NCBI RefSeq assembly: GCF_025642255.1
Contig: NZ_CP106759.1
Span: forward strand, 1,825,501 to 1,889,500
From: Stenotrophomonas maltophilia
Lineage (GTDB): Bacteria > Pseudomonadota > Gammaproteobacteria > Xanthomonadales > Xanthomonadaceae
Length of the DNA stretch: 64,000 nucleotides
Direction of reading: 5' to 3'
The notes under the pieces were generated by a model. That model had not been told where the DNA came from, made no database searches, and worked only from the letters and a program-made list of their open reading frames with translations. Below are positions 31,706 to 41,441 of the stretch, piece by piece; the first letter of the stretch is position 1, and each line of letters starts with the position of its first letter. A program made the position numbers and the translations under genes.

Positions 31706-34420
31706 ATGCAGGACCTGTTCGCACGGCTGAAGCGCCGGCTGTCGCAGCGGCCCGACTCCGAGCACGGGCAGGTGATAGTGCGGATCGCGCTGATCTCGCT
31801 GATCCTGGTTTACGTACTGCTGTCCGGGGCCCGGATGCATCGCCTGGAGCAGTACCAGGGCGTGCTCGTGACCGTGCTGACCGGGCTGTCGATATCCCTG
31901 CTGCTGTTCGCCTGGTTGCTGTGGAAGCCGGGGCGCTCCGATGCGCGCAGGGTGGTCGGCATGGTCGCCGACTATGGGTTGATGACGGTCGGCATGGTGC
32001 AGATGGGCGAGCCTCTGGCCTGGGTCTATGCGGTGGTGATGTGGGTCACGGTGGGCAATGGCCTGCGCTTCGGCAACCGCTACCTGGGCGTGGCGATCGC
32101 CATGGCCCTGGTCAGCTTCGGTACCACCGTGCTGTTGACACCCTACTGGCGTGACAACCCCAGCCTGGCCGTGCCCCTGTGGCTGGGCCTGGTGGCGGTT
32201 CCGCTGTGCTGCTCCTCCCTGTTGCGACGATGGATGCGACATCCCCCCATGGACACTCCTGCCGTTGAATCCTCCCCGGCCCGGTCGCTGCTGGCCCGGG
32301 TGAAGCAACGGCTGTCCGGACGCGAGGACAGCGAGCACGCGCAGAACCTGATCCGCATCGTGATCACCGCGCTGTTCATCAGCTATCTCGGCTGGCGCTA
32401 CCTGAGCGCGGGTGGCGAGACGCTGACCACGACTTGGCTGATCCTCGCCTTCGAGCTGGCCATCTCGGCGGGCCTGCTGGTGGCGATCCTGGTCGATCCC
32501 GGGGTGTCACACGTCCGCCGCGTGATCGGCATGCTGACCGACTACACCTGCATGGCCTGGATCATGACCATCCAGGGTGAGCCGGCAGCTCCGCTGTACG
32601 CGGTGATGCTGTGGGTCACGATCGGCAACGGCATGCGCTACGGCAGCACCTACCTGCGGGTGGCAACCGCAATGGGGTGCCTGGCTTTCCTGTGTACCGT
32701 GATGCTGTCGCCCTACTGGCGCAGCCACGACTACCTCGGCTGGGGCCTGCTGCTGGGCCTGGGCGCGATTCCGCTGTACTTCGATTCGCTGCTGCATGCC
32801 TTGACCCGTGCGGTGGCCGAAGCGCGCCAGGCCAACGAAGCCAAGAGCCGTTTCCTGGCGAACATGAGCCACGAATTCCGTACGCCGCTCAACGGCCTGG
32901 CCGGCATGACCGAAGTGCTGGCCACCACGCGGCTGGATGAGGAGCAGCGCGAGTGCCTCAGTACCATCCAGGCGTCCACCCGCAGCCTGCTGGCGCTGGT
33001 GGAGGAGGTGCTGGACATCTCGGCGATCGAGGCCGGCAAGGTCCGGGTGGAATGGCATGAGTTCGCGCTGGCCGACGTGCTGCAGGCGATCAACCTGATC
33101 CTCACCCCGCAGACGCGTTCCAAGTCATTGGAGTATCGCGTCGACGTGGACGACAACGTTCCGCCACGGTTGTTCGGCGACGCCGGCCATCTGCAGCAGA
33201 TTCTGCTGAATCTGATGGGCAACGCGGTGAAGTTCACCGACAGTGGCTTCGTCCATCTGCGTGTCAGCAGCCATGACGAGCGTGGCAGCGAGCGTGCCCG
33301 GCTGCGTTTCGAGATCCTCGACAGCGGCATCGGCGTACCCGTGGCCCTGCGCAGCCGCCTGTTCAACGCCTTCGAGCAGGCCGACGTCGGCCTCGCCCGC
33401 CGCCATGAAGGCACCGGACTGGGTACGGCGATCGCCAAGGGACTGGTCGAATCGATGGGCGGGCAGGTCGGTTACCTGCCGAACACGCCGCGCGGCAGCG
33501 TGTTCTGGGTGGAAATCGCGCTGGACGTGGCGCCGACGCCGGACGTGCAGGGCGAGCTGCCGGAGGGCGGCAACGTCATTGCGTTCTCCAATCCATTCCT
33601 GCGCCATCGGGCCCGTGTACGCAGCCTGCGGGTGCTGGTTGCCGATGACCATGCCGCCAACCGCATGGTGCTGCAGCGGTTGCTGGAGAAGGCCGGCCAC
33701 AAGGTCACATGCGTCAATGGTGGGGTCGAGGTGCTCGACGCTCTCGAGCAGGCCAATTACGACGCAGCCATCGTTGATCTGCACATGCCCGGCATGAGCG
33801 GCCTGGACCTGCTCAAGCAGCTGCGGGTGATGCAGGCCAGTGGCCTGCCGTATGTGCCGGTGATGGTGCTCAGCGCCGATGTCACCCCGGAATCCATCCT
33901 GCGCTGTGAGCAGGCAGGTGCACGTGCATTCCTGGCCAAGCCGGTCGTCGCGACGCGTCTGCTGGAGGTGTTGGCCGATGTGGCCGCCAACACGCGTACC
34001 GAGCCGGGCATCCAGTCGGTACCGGCCATGGAGGTCGGTGACGGCGTACTCGACACCGCCGTGCTGGACGAGCTGGCGTCACTGGGCATGGGCGATGGCT
34101 TCGAACGCAAGTTCATCGACCAGTGCCTGGTCGATGTGGACGCGAGCATGGCGCAGATGCAGGCCTGTGGCGAGCGGCTGGACTGGGAGGACTTCCGCGA
34201 ACACGCCCACGCCCTGCGCGGCGTGGCGAGCAACCTGGGCCTGGTCCAGGTTGCTGCCGCCAGTGGCGAGATGATGCGCATGGCCGACTGGCAATTGAAG
34301 GCCGAGTGGACAATGCGCCTGTCCAGCCTGGTAGGTGCACTGCGCATCGGCAGGAAAGCGCTGGCGTCCCGCGTCGCAGGCATCCAGCAACGCGACGACG
34401 GGGAACGCACGCCCTCCTGA
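31706..34420 (+). CDS. rpfC: RpfC, hybrid DSF sensor kinase with duplicated input module
   Basis: Senses DSF, phosphorylates RpfG and restrains RpfF. The 904-residue protein starts ATG at 31706. Residues 1-190 and 191-380 are two diverged copies of a five-helix membrane module: RLKRRLSQRPDSEHGQ at 7 and RVKQRLSGREDSEHAQ at 198, offset 191; likewise YAVVMWVTVGNGLRFG and YAVMLWVTIGNGMRYG. Then follow HisKA with H389 (NMSHEFRTPLNG), HATPase, a receiver with D691 (AIVDLHMPGMSG) and Hpt with H835 (HALRG). I recall H198, D512 and H657 for X. campestris RpfC, so the kinase His is shifted by exactly one module. This is the ten-helix rpf-1 form. Confidence 0.97.
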   Translation: MQDLFARLKRRLSQRPDSEHGQVIVRIALISLILVYVLLSGARMHRLEQYQGVLVTVLTGLSISLLLFAWLLWKPGRSDARRVVGMVADYGLMTVGMVQMGEPLAWVYAVVMWVTVGNGLRFGNRYLGVAIAMALVSFGTTVLLTPYWRDNPSLAVPLWLGLVAVPLCCSSLLRRWMRHPPMDTPAVESSPARSLLARVKQRLSGREDSEHAQNLIRIVITALFISYLGWRYLSAGGETLTTTWLILAFELAISAGLLVAILVDPGVSHVRRVIGMLTDYTCMAWIMTIQGEPAAPLYAVMLWVTIGNGMRYGSTYLRVATAMGCLAFLCTVMLSPYWRSHDYLGWGLLLGLGAIPLYFDSLLHALTRAVAEARQANEAKSRFLANMSHEFRTPLNGLAGMTEVLATTRLDEEQRECLSTIQASTRSLLALVEEVLDISAIEAGKVRVEWHEFALADVLQAINLILTPQTRSKSLEYRVDVDDNVPPRLFGDAGHLQQILLNLMGNAVKFTDSGFVHLRVSSHDERGSERARLRFEILDSGIGVPVALRSRLFNAFEQADVGLARRHEGTGLGTAIAKGLVESMGGQVGYLPNTPRGSVFWVEIALDVAPTPDVQGELPEGGNVIAFSNPFLRHRARVRSLRVLVADDHAANRMVLQRLLEKAGHKVTCVNGGVEVLDALEQANYDAAIVDLHMPGMSGLDLLKQLRVMQASGLPYVPVMVLSADVTPESILRCEQAGARAFLAKPVVATRLLEVLADVAANTRTEPGIQSVPAMEVGDGVLDTAVLDELASLGMGDGFERKFIDQCLVDVDASMAQMQACGERLDWEDFREHAHALRGVASNLGLVQVAAASGEMMRMADWQLKAEWTMRLSSLVGALRIGRKALASRVAGIQQRDDGERTPS

Positions 34421-34432
34421 CCGCGAGGTCTG

Positions 34433-35302
34433 TCAGCCCGCCTCGCCATTGCGGCGGGCCTGGGCGCGGACCAGCCGGTCCATGGTCCGCAGCGACTTCT
34501 CGCCCAACTGCATGGCGGTGTCGACCCAGATCTCGGTGATGCGCATCATTTCGTGCAGCGGCACCATGGTGGCGATCTCGTTCACTTCGCGCATGGCCGC
34601 CCAGGCGTGCGGAATGCGCCGGCTGTCCCGGATCACCTGTTCGACCGCCGCAACGCCTTCGCCCACCGGCACGACGACATCCACCAGGCCCATGTCCTTC
34701 AACTGCCGGGCGGTGAAGAGGTTGCCCTCCAGCATGATCTTCTCGGCCAGCCGCGGGCTGACCCGCTGGCACAGGAAGGAGTAGGCGCCCATGCCCGGGA
34801 ACAGGTCGAACAGCACCTCCGGCAGTCCCATCAGCACGCCTTCTTCGGCGACGATGGTATGGCAGCTCAGCGCGGCCTCGAAGCCGCCGCCCAGTGCATT
34901 GCCCTGGACCAGCGCGATGCTGTGGGCGCGTGCGCCCAGCCCGGCGTGGAACGCATGCACGCCGCGCACGCAGCGCTGCGCATAGTCGAGCAGGCGGGCA
35001 CGGTCGCCCTCGCGGATCAGCCGGCAGAACAGTTCCAGGTCGCCGCCCAGGTTGAATACGTCACTATCGGAGGCCAGGACCACGTGAGGCGAGAGAACGT
35101 GGGCGGCACTGAGACGGTCTCCCAGTTCACGCTGATAGTCGACGATGTCGTCTACCAGGCGTGAGGCAAAGCACGGGCGGCCCGGCTGGTTGACCAGGTT
35201 GGCATGCATGTGGATCCAGTAGACATCCCGTTCGGTTTCCTCGGTGATGCGCAGGGTCGGGTGCTGCGACGGACGGGTGATGATGGGGCGTACTGCAGAC
35301 AT
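34433..35302 (-). CDS. rpfF: RpfF, DSF synthase (enoyl-CoA hydratase family)
   Basis: Makes the DSF cis-2-unsaturated fatty-acid signal from acyl-ACP by combined dehydratase and thioesterase activity. The product is 289 residues. Catalytic glutamates sit at E142 (NALGGGFEAALS) and E162 (GLPEVLFDLFPG), one residue off the E141/E161 I recall for X. campestris. The start MSAVRPIITRPSQHP was chosen; a longer frame upstream lacks similarity to the family. It converges on rpfC with only 12 bp between stops. Confidence 0.96.
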   Translation of the reverse strand: MSAVRPIITRPSQHPTLRITEETERDVYWIHMHANLVNQPGRPCFASRLVDDIVDYQRELGDRLSAAHVLSPHVVLASDSDVFNLGGDLELFCRLIREGDRARLLDYAQRCVRGVHAFHAGLGARAHSIALVQGNALGGGFEAALSCHTIVAEEGVLMGLPEVLFDLFPGMGAYSFLCQRVSPRLAEKIMLEGNLFTARQLKDMGLVDVVVPVGEGVAAVEQVIRDSRRIPHAWAAMREVNEIATMVPLHEMMRITEIWVDTAMQLGEKSLRTMDRLVRAQARRNGEAG

Positions 35303-35450
35303 GGGTGTTCTCCGAGTGACCGTCCGGCCAACCGCAGAGCGGACGGAGAGATGGAATGTGAGGGAGTGGGCGGAACGTGCGGTGGCGAGTGATTCTATGC
35401 ACCGCTCGTGAACCGCCTGCAAGCGGCCGCCGCCCGTGCTGGCCGCCAAC

Positions 35451-35481
35451 GAAAAGGGCCCCGCCGTCGCCGGCGGGGCCC
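35451..35481 (-). terminator. Rho-independent terminator of rpfB
   Basis: On the minus strand an 11-bp stem (GGGCCCCGCCG / CGGCGGGGCCC, loop 4 nt) is followed by TTTTC. It lies between the rpfB stop and the rpfF start, so rpfB transcription probably ends here and rpfF has its own promoter. Confidence 0.85.
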
Positions 35482-35507
35482 TGAGCTGCGTCGAACCGTG
35501 GAAACCC

Positions 35508-37184
35508 TTACTGTGCGGGCGTATCGCGCAGCTCGCGACGGAGTATCTTGCCGACATTGGTCTTCGGCAGTTCCTTGCGGAACTCCACGATGCGCGGGTG
35601 CTTGTAACCGGTCAGATTTGCCCGGGCATGCTCCTTGACCATTTCGGCGGTCAGGTTCGGATCCTTCTTCACGATCACCACCTTGACCACTTCGCCGGAC
35701 TTCTCGTCCGGCACGCCGACCGCGGCCACTTCCAGCACGCCCGGCATCATCGCGATGACGTCTTCGACTTCGTTCGGATACACATTGAAGCCGGACACCA
35801 GGATCATGTCCTTCTTGCGGTCGACGATGTAGAAGAAACCCCGTTCATCCATCTTCGCCATGTCGCCGGTATGCAGCCAGCCGTCGCTGTCGATCGCCTG
35901 GGCGGTCTCTTCGGGGCGCTGCCAGTAGCCCTTCATCACCTGCGGGCCCTTGATGCACAGCTCGCCCACTTCACCCAGCGGCAGGATGTTGCCGTTGTCG
36001 TCCTTGATGCACGCATCGGTGGACGGGATCGGCAGGCCGATGGAGCCGTTGTACTCCGGCAGGGTAAGCGGGTTGATGCAGGCGGCCGGCGAGGTTTCGG
36101 TCAGGCCGTAGGCCTCGACCAACGTCACCCCGGTAACCTTCTTCCAGCGCTCGGCCACAGCGCGCTGCACCGCCATGCCGCCGCCCAGGGTGAACTTCAC
36201 CGACGAGAAATCGATCTCATCGAAACCGGGCGTATTGAGCAGACCGTTGAACAGCGTGTTGACGCCGGTGATGGCGGTGAAGCGCGTGCCCTTGAGCTCC
36301 TTGACGAAGCCCTTCATGTCGCGCGGATTGGTGATCAGATGATTGCAGCCGCCGAACTTCATGAAGACCAGACCGTTCGCGGTCAACGCGAAGATGTGGT
36401 ACAGCGGCAGCGCGGTGATGATCACTTCCTTGCCCGGCTCGATGCCGGAGGTCGACAGCCATGCCGAGGCCTGCTGCATGTTGGCGATCAGGTTGCGGTT
36501 GGTCAGCATCGCGCCCTTGGCCACGCCGGTGGTGCCGCCGGTGTACTGCAGGAACGCCACGTCGTCGTGGTCGATCTCGACCTCGGGCAGGGTGTGGCGG
36601 CTGCCGAGCTTGAGTGCCTGCTTGAAGCGGATGGCACCCTTCACGTGATAGTTGGGCACCATCTTCTTGACGTACTTCAGCACGAAGTTGACGATCGCGC
36701 CCTTCGCGCCGAGCAGATCGCCCAGGCCGGTGGTGACCACCTGCCTGACCGGCGTGTCGGCGATGACCTGCTGGACGGTGTCGCCGAAGTTGTCGACCAC
36801 CACCAGCACCGAGGCGCCGGCGTCGACCAGCTGATGCTTGAGTTCGCGTGCGGTATACAGCGGGTTGACGTTGACCACGGTCAGGCCCGCACGCAGCACG
36901 CCGAAGGTGGCGACCGGGTACTGCAGGCAGTTGGGCATCATCAGGGCGACGCGGTCGCCCTTCTTGAGCTTGAGCTCACCCAGCAGGTAGGCCGCGAACT
37001 GGTCAACCAGCGCATCGGTCTCGCCATAGGTGAGGACCTTGCCGAAACTGGAGTAGGCGGGGCGGTCGCGGTACTTGGCGACGGAGGCGTCGAAGACGGA
37101 GGCTACCGAATGGAACTCGTTGACGTCGATCTCGGCGGGAACGCCTTTCGGATAGCTCTGCAGCCAGGGACGATCCAGACTCAT
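35508..37184 (-). CDS. rpfB: RpfB, long-chain acyl-CoA ligase (FadD-like)
   Basis: Activates fatty acids to acyl-CoA; in Xanthomonas RpfB takes part in DSF turnover and fatty-acid handling. The 558-residue protein has the AMP-binding motif YTGGTTGVAKGAM, the adenylate signature EAYGLTETSPAACIN, TGDMAKMDERGFFYIVDRKK and the C-terminal catalytic lysine region PKTNVGKILRREL. It lies upstream of rpfF on the same strand, separated by a strong terminator. Confidence 0.95.
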   Translation of the reverse strand: MSLDRPWLQSYPKGVPAEIDVNEFHSVASVFDASVAKYRDRPAYSSFGKVLTYGETDALVDQFAAYLLGELKLKKGDRVALMMPNCLQYPVATFGVLRAGLTVVNVNPLYTARELKHQLVDAGASVLVVVDNFGDTVQQVIADTPVRQVVTTGLGDLLGAKGAIVNFVLKYVKKMVPNYHVKGAIRFKQALKLGSRHTLPEVEIDHDDVAFLQYTGGTTGVAKGAMLTNRNLIANMQQASAWLSTSGIEPGKEVIITALPLYHIFALTANGLVFMKFGGCNHLITNPRDMKGFVKELKGTRFTAITGVNTLFNGLLNTPGFDEIDFSSVKFTLGGGMAVQRAVAERWKKVTGVTLVEAYGLTETSPAACINPLTLPEYNGSIGLPIPSTDACIKDDNGNILPLGEVGELCIKGPQVMKGYWQRPEETAQAIDSDGWLHTGDMAKMDERGFFYIVDRKKDMILVSGFNVYPNEVEDVIAMMPGVLEVAAVGVPDEKSGEVVKVVIVKKDPNLTAEMVKEHARANLTGYKHPRIVEFRKELPKTNVGKILRRELRDTPAQ

Positions 37185-37319
37185 ATTCCCCCTCCAGGAA
37201 TCGTGATTGTTGGGTCCGACCCTGAGCGTACTGACAGCGGCCGGTCATTGCAGCATACCCCGCCGTAGGGGAAACGCGAAGAGGGCATCGCGCGACGGCC
37301 TGTGCGATCGCGTCAAATG

Positions 37320-37375
37320 CCGCCGGGCATGGCCCCGCGCCACCGAGCTGGCAGCGCTGGGCCATGCCCGGCGGG
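37320..37375. repeat. Degenerate SMAG-like inverted repeat pair
   Basis: Two GCCGGGCATGGCC-type hairpins face each other about 30 bases apart in the rpfB-betA gap (the left GCCGGGCATGGCCCCGCGCC, the right GGGCCATGCCCGGC). The GTAG heads are mutated (GGTGG). They resemble the intact pair at 28679-28740. Confidence 0.7.
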
Positions 37376-37397
37376 TGTTTCAGGGTGCGTGCGGTGC

Positions 37398-39080
37398 TCA
37401 GCCCTGCCTGCGCACCGGCGCACCATTGGCCTTGTAGTAGGGCGCGGTGCTGCGGGGCAGCGGCGCACGGCCGCGGATCACGTCGGCGAGCTTTTCGGCG
37501 ATCATGATGGTCGGCGCGTTGAGATTGCCGGTCACCACCTGCGGCATGATCGAGGCGTCGACGATGCGCAGGGCCTCCAGGCCATGCACGCGGCCCTGGC
37601 CGTCCACCACCGCCATCGGATCATCGGCGTGGCCCATCTTGTTGGAGCAGGACGGGTGGTATGCCGTTTCAGCATGCTCACGGACGAACGCGTCGATCTG
37701 CGCATCGGTCTGCAGTGCACTGCCCGGCGAAATCTCGCGGCCGCTGTATGGAGCCAGTGCCGGCTGCGCGAAGATCTCGCGGGTGATGCGGATCGCCGCG
37801 CGGAACTCGCGCCAGTCCTGGTCGTGCGACATGTAGTTGAACAGGATGCTCGGATGCTCGCGCGGATCCTTGGAGCGGACATGGATGCGGCCCCGGCTGG
37901 GCGAGCGCATCGAGCCGACATGCATCTGGAAGCTGTGTGCCTTGATCGGATTGGACCCGTTGTAGTTGATGGCCACCGGCAGGAAGTGATACTGCAGGTT
38001 GGGCCAGTCGAACTCGGCATCGCTGCGGATGAAGCCGCCGGCTTCGAACTGGTTGCTGGCGCCGATACCGGTGCCCAGGAACAGCCATTCAGCGCCGATT
38101 GCCGGCTGGTTGTACAGCTTCAGCGCCGGCGCCAGCGAGACCGGCTTCTTGCATTCGTACTGGAGATACATCTCCAGGTGATCCTGCAGATTGGCGCCGA
38201 CGCCCGGCAGGTGATGCACCAGGTCGATGTCGAGGCTGCGCAGCAGATCGGCCGGGCCCACGCCGGAGCGCTGCAGGATCTGTGGCGAGGCGATGGCGCC
38301 GCCGCACAGCAGCACCTCGCGGCGGGCAGTGGCACGCTGCGGCTGGTCGTTGCGCAGCCACTGCACGCCCACCGCGCGCTTGCCGGAGAACAGGATGCGG
38401 TCGGTCAGCGCGTGGGTGACGATGGTCAGGTTCGGGCGCGGCCTGGCCAGATCCAGATAGCCGCGGGCGGTGCTGGAGCGGCGGCCCTTCGGCGTGACCG
38501 TGCGGTCCATCGGGCCGAAGCCTTCCTGCTGGTAGCCGTTGAGGTCATCGGTGCGCGGATAGCCTGCCTGCACGCCGGCTTCAACCATGGCTGCGAATAG
38601 TTCGTTGTTGCCGGCCTTGGGGGTGGTCACCCGCAGCGGGCCATCGCCCCCGTGGTAATCGTTCGGGCCGATGTCGCGGGTCTCGGCCTTGCGGAAGTAG
38701 GGCAGGCAGTCCAGATAGGTCCAGTCGTCCAGGCCGGGCATGCTCGCCCAGTTGTCGTAGTCCATCGCGTTGCCGCGGATGTAGCACATGCCGTTGATCA
38801 GCGACGAACCGCCCAGGCCTTTGCCACGGCCGCAGTCCATGCGGCGGTTGTTCATGAAGGGCTCTGGATCGGTCTTGTAGGCCCAGTTGTAGCGCTTGCC
38901 CTGCAGCGGAAACGCCAGCGCCGCCGGCATCTGGGTGCGGAAGTCGAGCCGGTAGTCCGGGCCACCCGCTTCCAGCAGCAGTACGCTCACATCGGCATCT
39001 TCGGTCAGGCGGGTGGCCAGCACGTTGCCGGCCGAGCCGGCGCCGATGATGATGTAGTCGTACTCGTTATGGGTGCTCAT
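37398..39080 (-). CDS. betA: Choline dehydrogenase
   Basis: Membrane-associated FAD-dependent GMC oxidoreductase that oxidises choline to betaine aldehyde. The 560-residue product has an N-terminal Rossmann FAD site ([17 protein letters not shown], about residues 9-25) and the GMC signatures [18 protein letters not shown] and [16 protein letters not shown]. The C-terminal half carries [17 protein letters not shown] and a conserved His/Asn region. It is the third gene of the betI-betB-betA unit and is preceded by a short intercistronic hairpin (39097-39127). Confidence 0.96.
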   Translation of the reverse strand: MSTHNEYDYIIIGAGSAGNVLATRLTEDADVSVLLLEAGGPDYRLDFRTQMPAALAFPLQGKRYNWAYKTDPEPFMNNRRMDCGRGKGLGGSSLINGMCYIRGNAMDYDNWASMPGLDDWTYLDCLPYFRKAETRDIGPNDYHGGDGPLRVTTPKAGNNELFAAMVEAGVQAGYPRTDDLNGYQQEGFGPMDRTVTPKGRRSSTARGYLDLARPRPNLTIVTHALTDRILFSGKRAVGVQWLRNDQPQRATARREVLLCGGAIASPQILQRSGVGPADLLRSLDIDLVHHLPGVGANLQDHLEMYLQYECKKPVSLAPALKLYNQPAIGAEWLFLGTGIGASNQFEAGGFIRSDAEFDWPNLQYHFLPVAINYNGSNPIKAHSFQMHVGSMRSPSRGRIHVRSKDPREHPSILFNYMSHDQDWREFRAAIRITREIFAQPALAPYSGREISPGSALQTDAQIDAFVREHAETAYHPSCSNKMGHADDPMAVVDGQGRVHGLEALRIVDASIMPQVVTGNLNAPTIMIAEKLADVIRGRAPLPRSTAPYYKANGAPVRRQG

Positions 39081-39096
39081 GGTTGTTCTCCTTCAG

Positions 39097-39127
39097 GCCG
39101 GGACACGCTGCAAACAGGCGTCCCGGC
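39097..39127 (-). promoter_or_regulatory. Intercistronic hairpin between betB and betA
   Basis: Eight-base arms GCCGGGAC and GTCCCGGC with a 15-nt loop in the 88-bp betB-betA gap. There is no T-run, so it more likely affects mRNA processing or stability than terminates transcription. Confidence 0.4.
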
Positions 39128-39168
39128 GGAATGTCGGATCGGCGCGGTGGCCGGACGAGGGGCGCGGC

Positions 39169-40641
39169 TCAGAACACGCTGGCGTAGTCGCCCAGTTCGA
39201 CCTGCACCGACTTGATGCGGGTGTAGTGGCCCAGGGTCGAGAGGCCGTTCTCGCGGCCGACACCGGACTCCTTGTAGCCACCCACCGGCATTTCGGCTGG
39301 CGATTCGCCCCAGGTGTTGATCCAGCAGATGCCGGCTTCCAGGCGATGGATGATGCGGTGGGCGCGGCTGATGTCCTTGCTGACCACGCCGGCGGCGAGG
39401 CCGAAGGTGGTGTCGTTGGCGCGGCGGACCACTTCATCTTCGCTGTCATAGGCAAGGATGCTCATGACCGGCCCGAAGATCTCTTCCTTGACGATGGTCA
39501 TGTCGTCGCGGCAGTCGGAGAACACGGTCGGCAGCACATAGGCGCCCTGGGCCAGCGTGCCGTCGGTGGCACGGCCGCCGCCGATCAGCAGGCGCGCGCC
39601 TTCGGTCTTGCCGCTTTCGATGTAGCGCAGCACGTTCTCCATGTGCGGGAAGCTGGTCAGCGGGCCGAAGTTGGTGTCCGCGGCCATCGGATCGCCGATG
39701 CGGATGCGCTTGACGCGCTCGACCACGGCGGCCTCGAACGCGGCCAGCATGCCGCGCGGCACAAACACGCGGGTGCCATTGGTGCACACCTGGCCGGAGC
39801 TGAAGAAATTGGCCATCACCGCGATGTCGGCGGCGCGGTCGAGATCGGCGTCATCGCAGATCACCAGCGGCGACTTGCCGCCCAGTTCCATGGTCACTTC
39901 CTTCAGCGAGGAGGAGGCGGCTGCAGCCATCACCTTCTTGCCGGTGGCCACGCCGCCGGTGAAGGAGATCTTCTCGATCACCGGATGTTCGGTGAGCCAG
40001 TTGCCGATTTCGCGACCGGGGCCCTGCACGACATTGAACACGCCGGCCGGCACGCCGGCTTCGGTGTAGATCTCGGCAAGCCGGAGGGCGGTCAGCGGCG
40101 TGACCTCGGACGGCTTGAACACCATCGCATTGCCGGCGGCCAGTGCCGGCGCCGACTTCCACAGGGCGATCTGGATCGGGTAGTTCCAGGCACCGATGCC
40201 GGCGACCACGCCCAGCGGTTCACGGCGGGTGTAGAAGAAGCTGGATTCGCGCAGCGGCAGCTGGATGCCTTCGATGGCGGTCGCCAGGCCAGCGTAATAC
40301 TCCAGCACATCGGCGCCGGTGACGATGTCCACCGTGGTGGTTTCCGCCAGCGCCTTGCCGGTATCGAGCGTTTCCAGGCGGGCCAGTTCGTCATTGCGCT
40401 CGCGCAGGATCTCCACGGCGCGGCGCAGGATGCGCGAACGTTCCATGGCGGTCATTGCCGCCCATGCCTTCTGGCCTTCGGTGGCGCTTTCGACGGCGCG
40501 TTCGACGTCGGCCTGGCTGGCGACCTGCACCTCGGCGATGACCTCACCGGTGGCGGGGTTGACCGTGGCGAAGGTCTTGCCGCTGGTGGCATCGACCCGG
40601 CGGCCATGGATGTAGAGCTGTTGGACGGGCAGGGTAGTCAT
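39169..40641 (-). CDS. betB: Betaine aldehyde dehydrogenase
   Basis: Oxidises betaine aldehyde to glycine betaine with NAD(P)+. The product is 490 residues, the usual BetB length. Visible motifs are [31 protein letters not shown] (catalytic Glu) and [14 protein letters not shown] (catalytic Cys). The ending is [20 protein letters not shown]. Start [17 protein letters not shown] is the family start. It lies between betI and betA on one strand. Confidence 0.97.
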   Translation of the reverse strand: MTTLPVQQLYIHGRRVDATSGKTFATVNPATGEVIAEVQVASQADVERAVESATEGQKAWAAMTAMERSRILRRAVEILRERNDELARLETLDTGKALAETTTVDIVTGADVLEYYAGLATAIEGIQLPLRESSFFYTRREPLGVVAGIGAWNYPIQIALWKSAPALAAGNAMVFKPSEVTPLTALRLAEIYTEAGVPAGVFNVVQGPGREIGNWLTEHPVIEKISFTGGVATGKKVMAAAASSSLKEVTMELGGKSPLVICDDADLDRAADIAVMANFFSSGQVCTNGTRVFVPRGMLAAFEAAVVERVKRIRIGDPMAADTNFGPLTSFPHMENVLRYIESGKTEGARLLIGGGRATDGTLAQGAYVLPTVFSDCRDDMTIVKEEIFGPVMSILAYDSEDEVVRRANDTTFGLAAGVVSKDISRAHRIIHRLEAGICWINTWGESPAEMPVGGYKESGVGRENGLSTLGHYTRIKSVQVELGDYASVF

Positions 40642-40681
40642 GGGGCGTACTCCTCGAAAGGGGGCGGGAAGCTGAAAGCGC

Positions 40682-41272
40682 TTATAGCGCGTCGGCCTGC
40701 AACTGGAAGTCGATGTAGCCGTAGGCGATGCGTCGGGCCTTGTCAGCATCGAAGGCGCCGCCGACCAGGCTGCCGCGCAGCCAGAGGCCATCGATCATCG
40801 CGGCCAGGCCGCGGGCGGCGAGGCGTGCCTGTGGGCGTGGCAGCACGCGGTTGAACTGGTGGCACAGGTTGGAGAACAGGCGCTGGTCGTTGGCGTGCTG
40901 CAGGCGCGCCAGTTCCGGCTGGTGCATGCTCGCGGCCCAGAAGGTGAGCCAGACACGCATCGCGGTGCCATTGATCTGGCTGTCATCGAAGTTGCCATCG
41001 ACGATGGCGCGCAGCTGGTCGCGGGGATCGTCGCCCACCCCGGCCCGGCAGCGGGCGACCGCGTCCCGCAGTTCGCGCAGGATCTGCCGCATCGCAGCGT
41101 TGAGCAGGCCGTCCTTGTCGCCGAAGTAATGGGCGACGATGCCGCTGGACAGCCCGGCCTTCCTGGCGATGGTGGCGACGGTGGCATCGGCCATGCCCAT
41201 TTCGTCGATGGTCTGGAAAGTGGCCCGGATCAACTGTTCGCGACGGACCGGCTCCACGCCCTTCTTCGGCAT
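40682..41272 (-). CDS. betI: BetI, TetR-type choline-responsive repressor
   Basis: Represses the bet genes until choline binds. The 196-residue product matches E. coli BetI length; start [15 protein letters not shown] was chosen because it aligns with the E. coli start, while an upstream ATG adds 24 residues. The helix-turn-helix is [20 protein letters not shown]. It is divergent from betT; a 28-bp palindrome lies in the gap and is probably its operator. Confidence 0.95.
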   Translation of the reverse strand: MPKKGVEPVRREQLIRATFQTIDEMGMADATVATIARKAGLSSGIVAHYFGDKDGLLNAAMRQILRELRDAVARCRAGVGDDPRDQLRAIVDGNFDDSQINGTAMRVWLTFWAASMHQPELARLQHANDQRLFSNLCHQFNRVLPRPQARLAARGLAAMIDGLWLRGSLVGGAFDADKARRIAYGYIDFQLQADAL

Positions 41273-41324
41273 TGTCTCTCCACGGATTGCGACCCGAGGC
41301 GTCGGGTTGGCCATCATTATGCTT

Positions 41325-41352
41325 TTTATTGATTGAACGTTCAATCAATAAA
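41325..41352. promoter_or_regulatory. BetI operator (28-bp perfect palindrome)
   Basis: A perfect palindrome centred on AACGTT, with core ATTGATTGAACGTTCAATCA, lies between the divergent betI and betT starts. It resembles the ATTGAACG/CAAT pattern of the known E. coli BetI site. It would control both directions. Confidence 0.88.
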
Positions 41353-41441
41353 CCCTAGGATGCGCTCGCGCCCCACGCCATGGGCCCGGTTTCCCGGTCC
41401 GGCCCCGCCCATGTGCTCCTTCGGACTGATGAGACGATCCC

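Noticed and set aside
35436..37268. A long open frame (610 codons) on the plus strand opposite rpfB
   Set aside because: It mirrors rpfB codon structure, is rich in His/Gln/Arg typical of antisense GC-rich frames, and shows no domain; rpfB on the minus strand has all family motifs.
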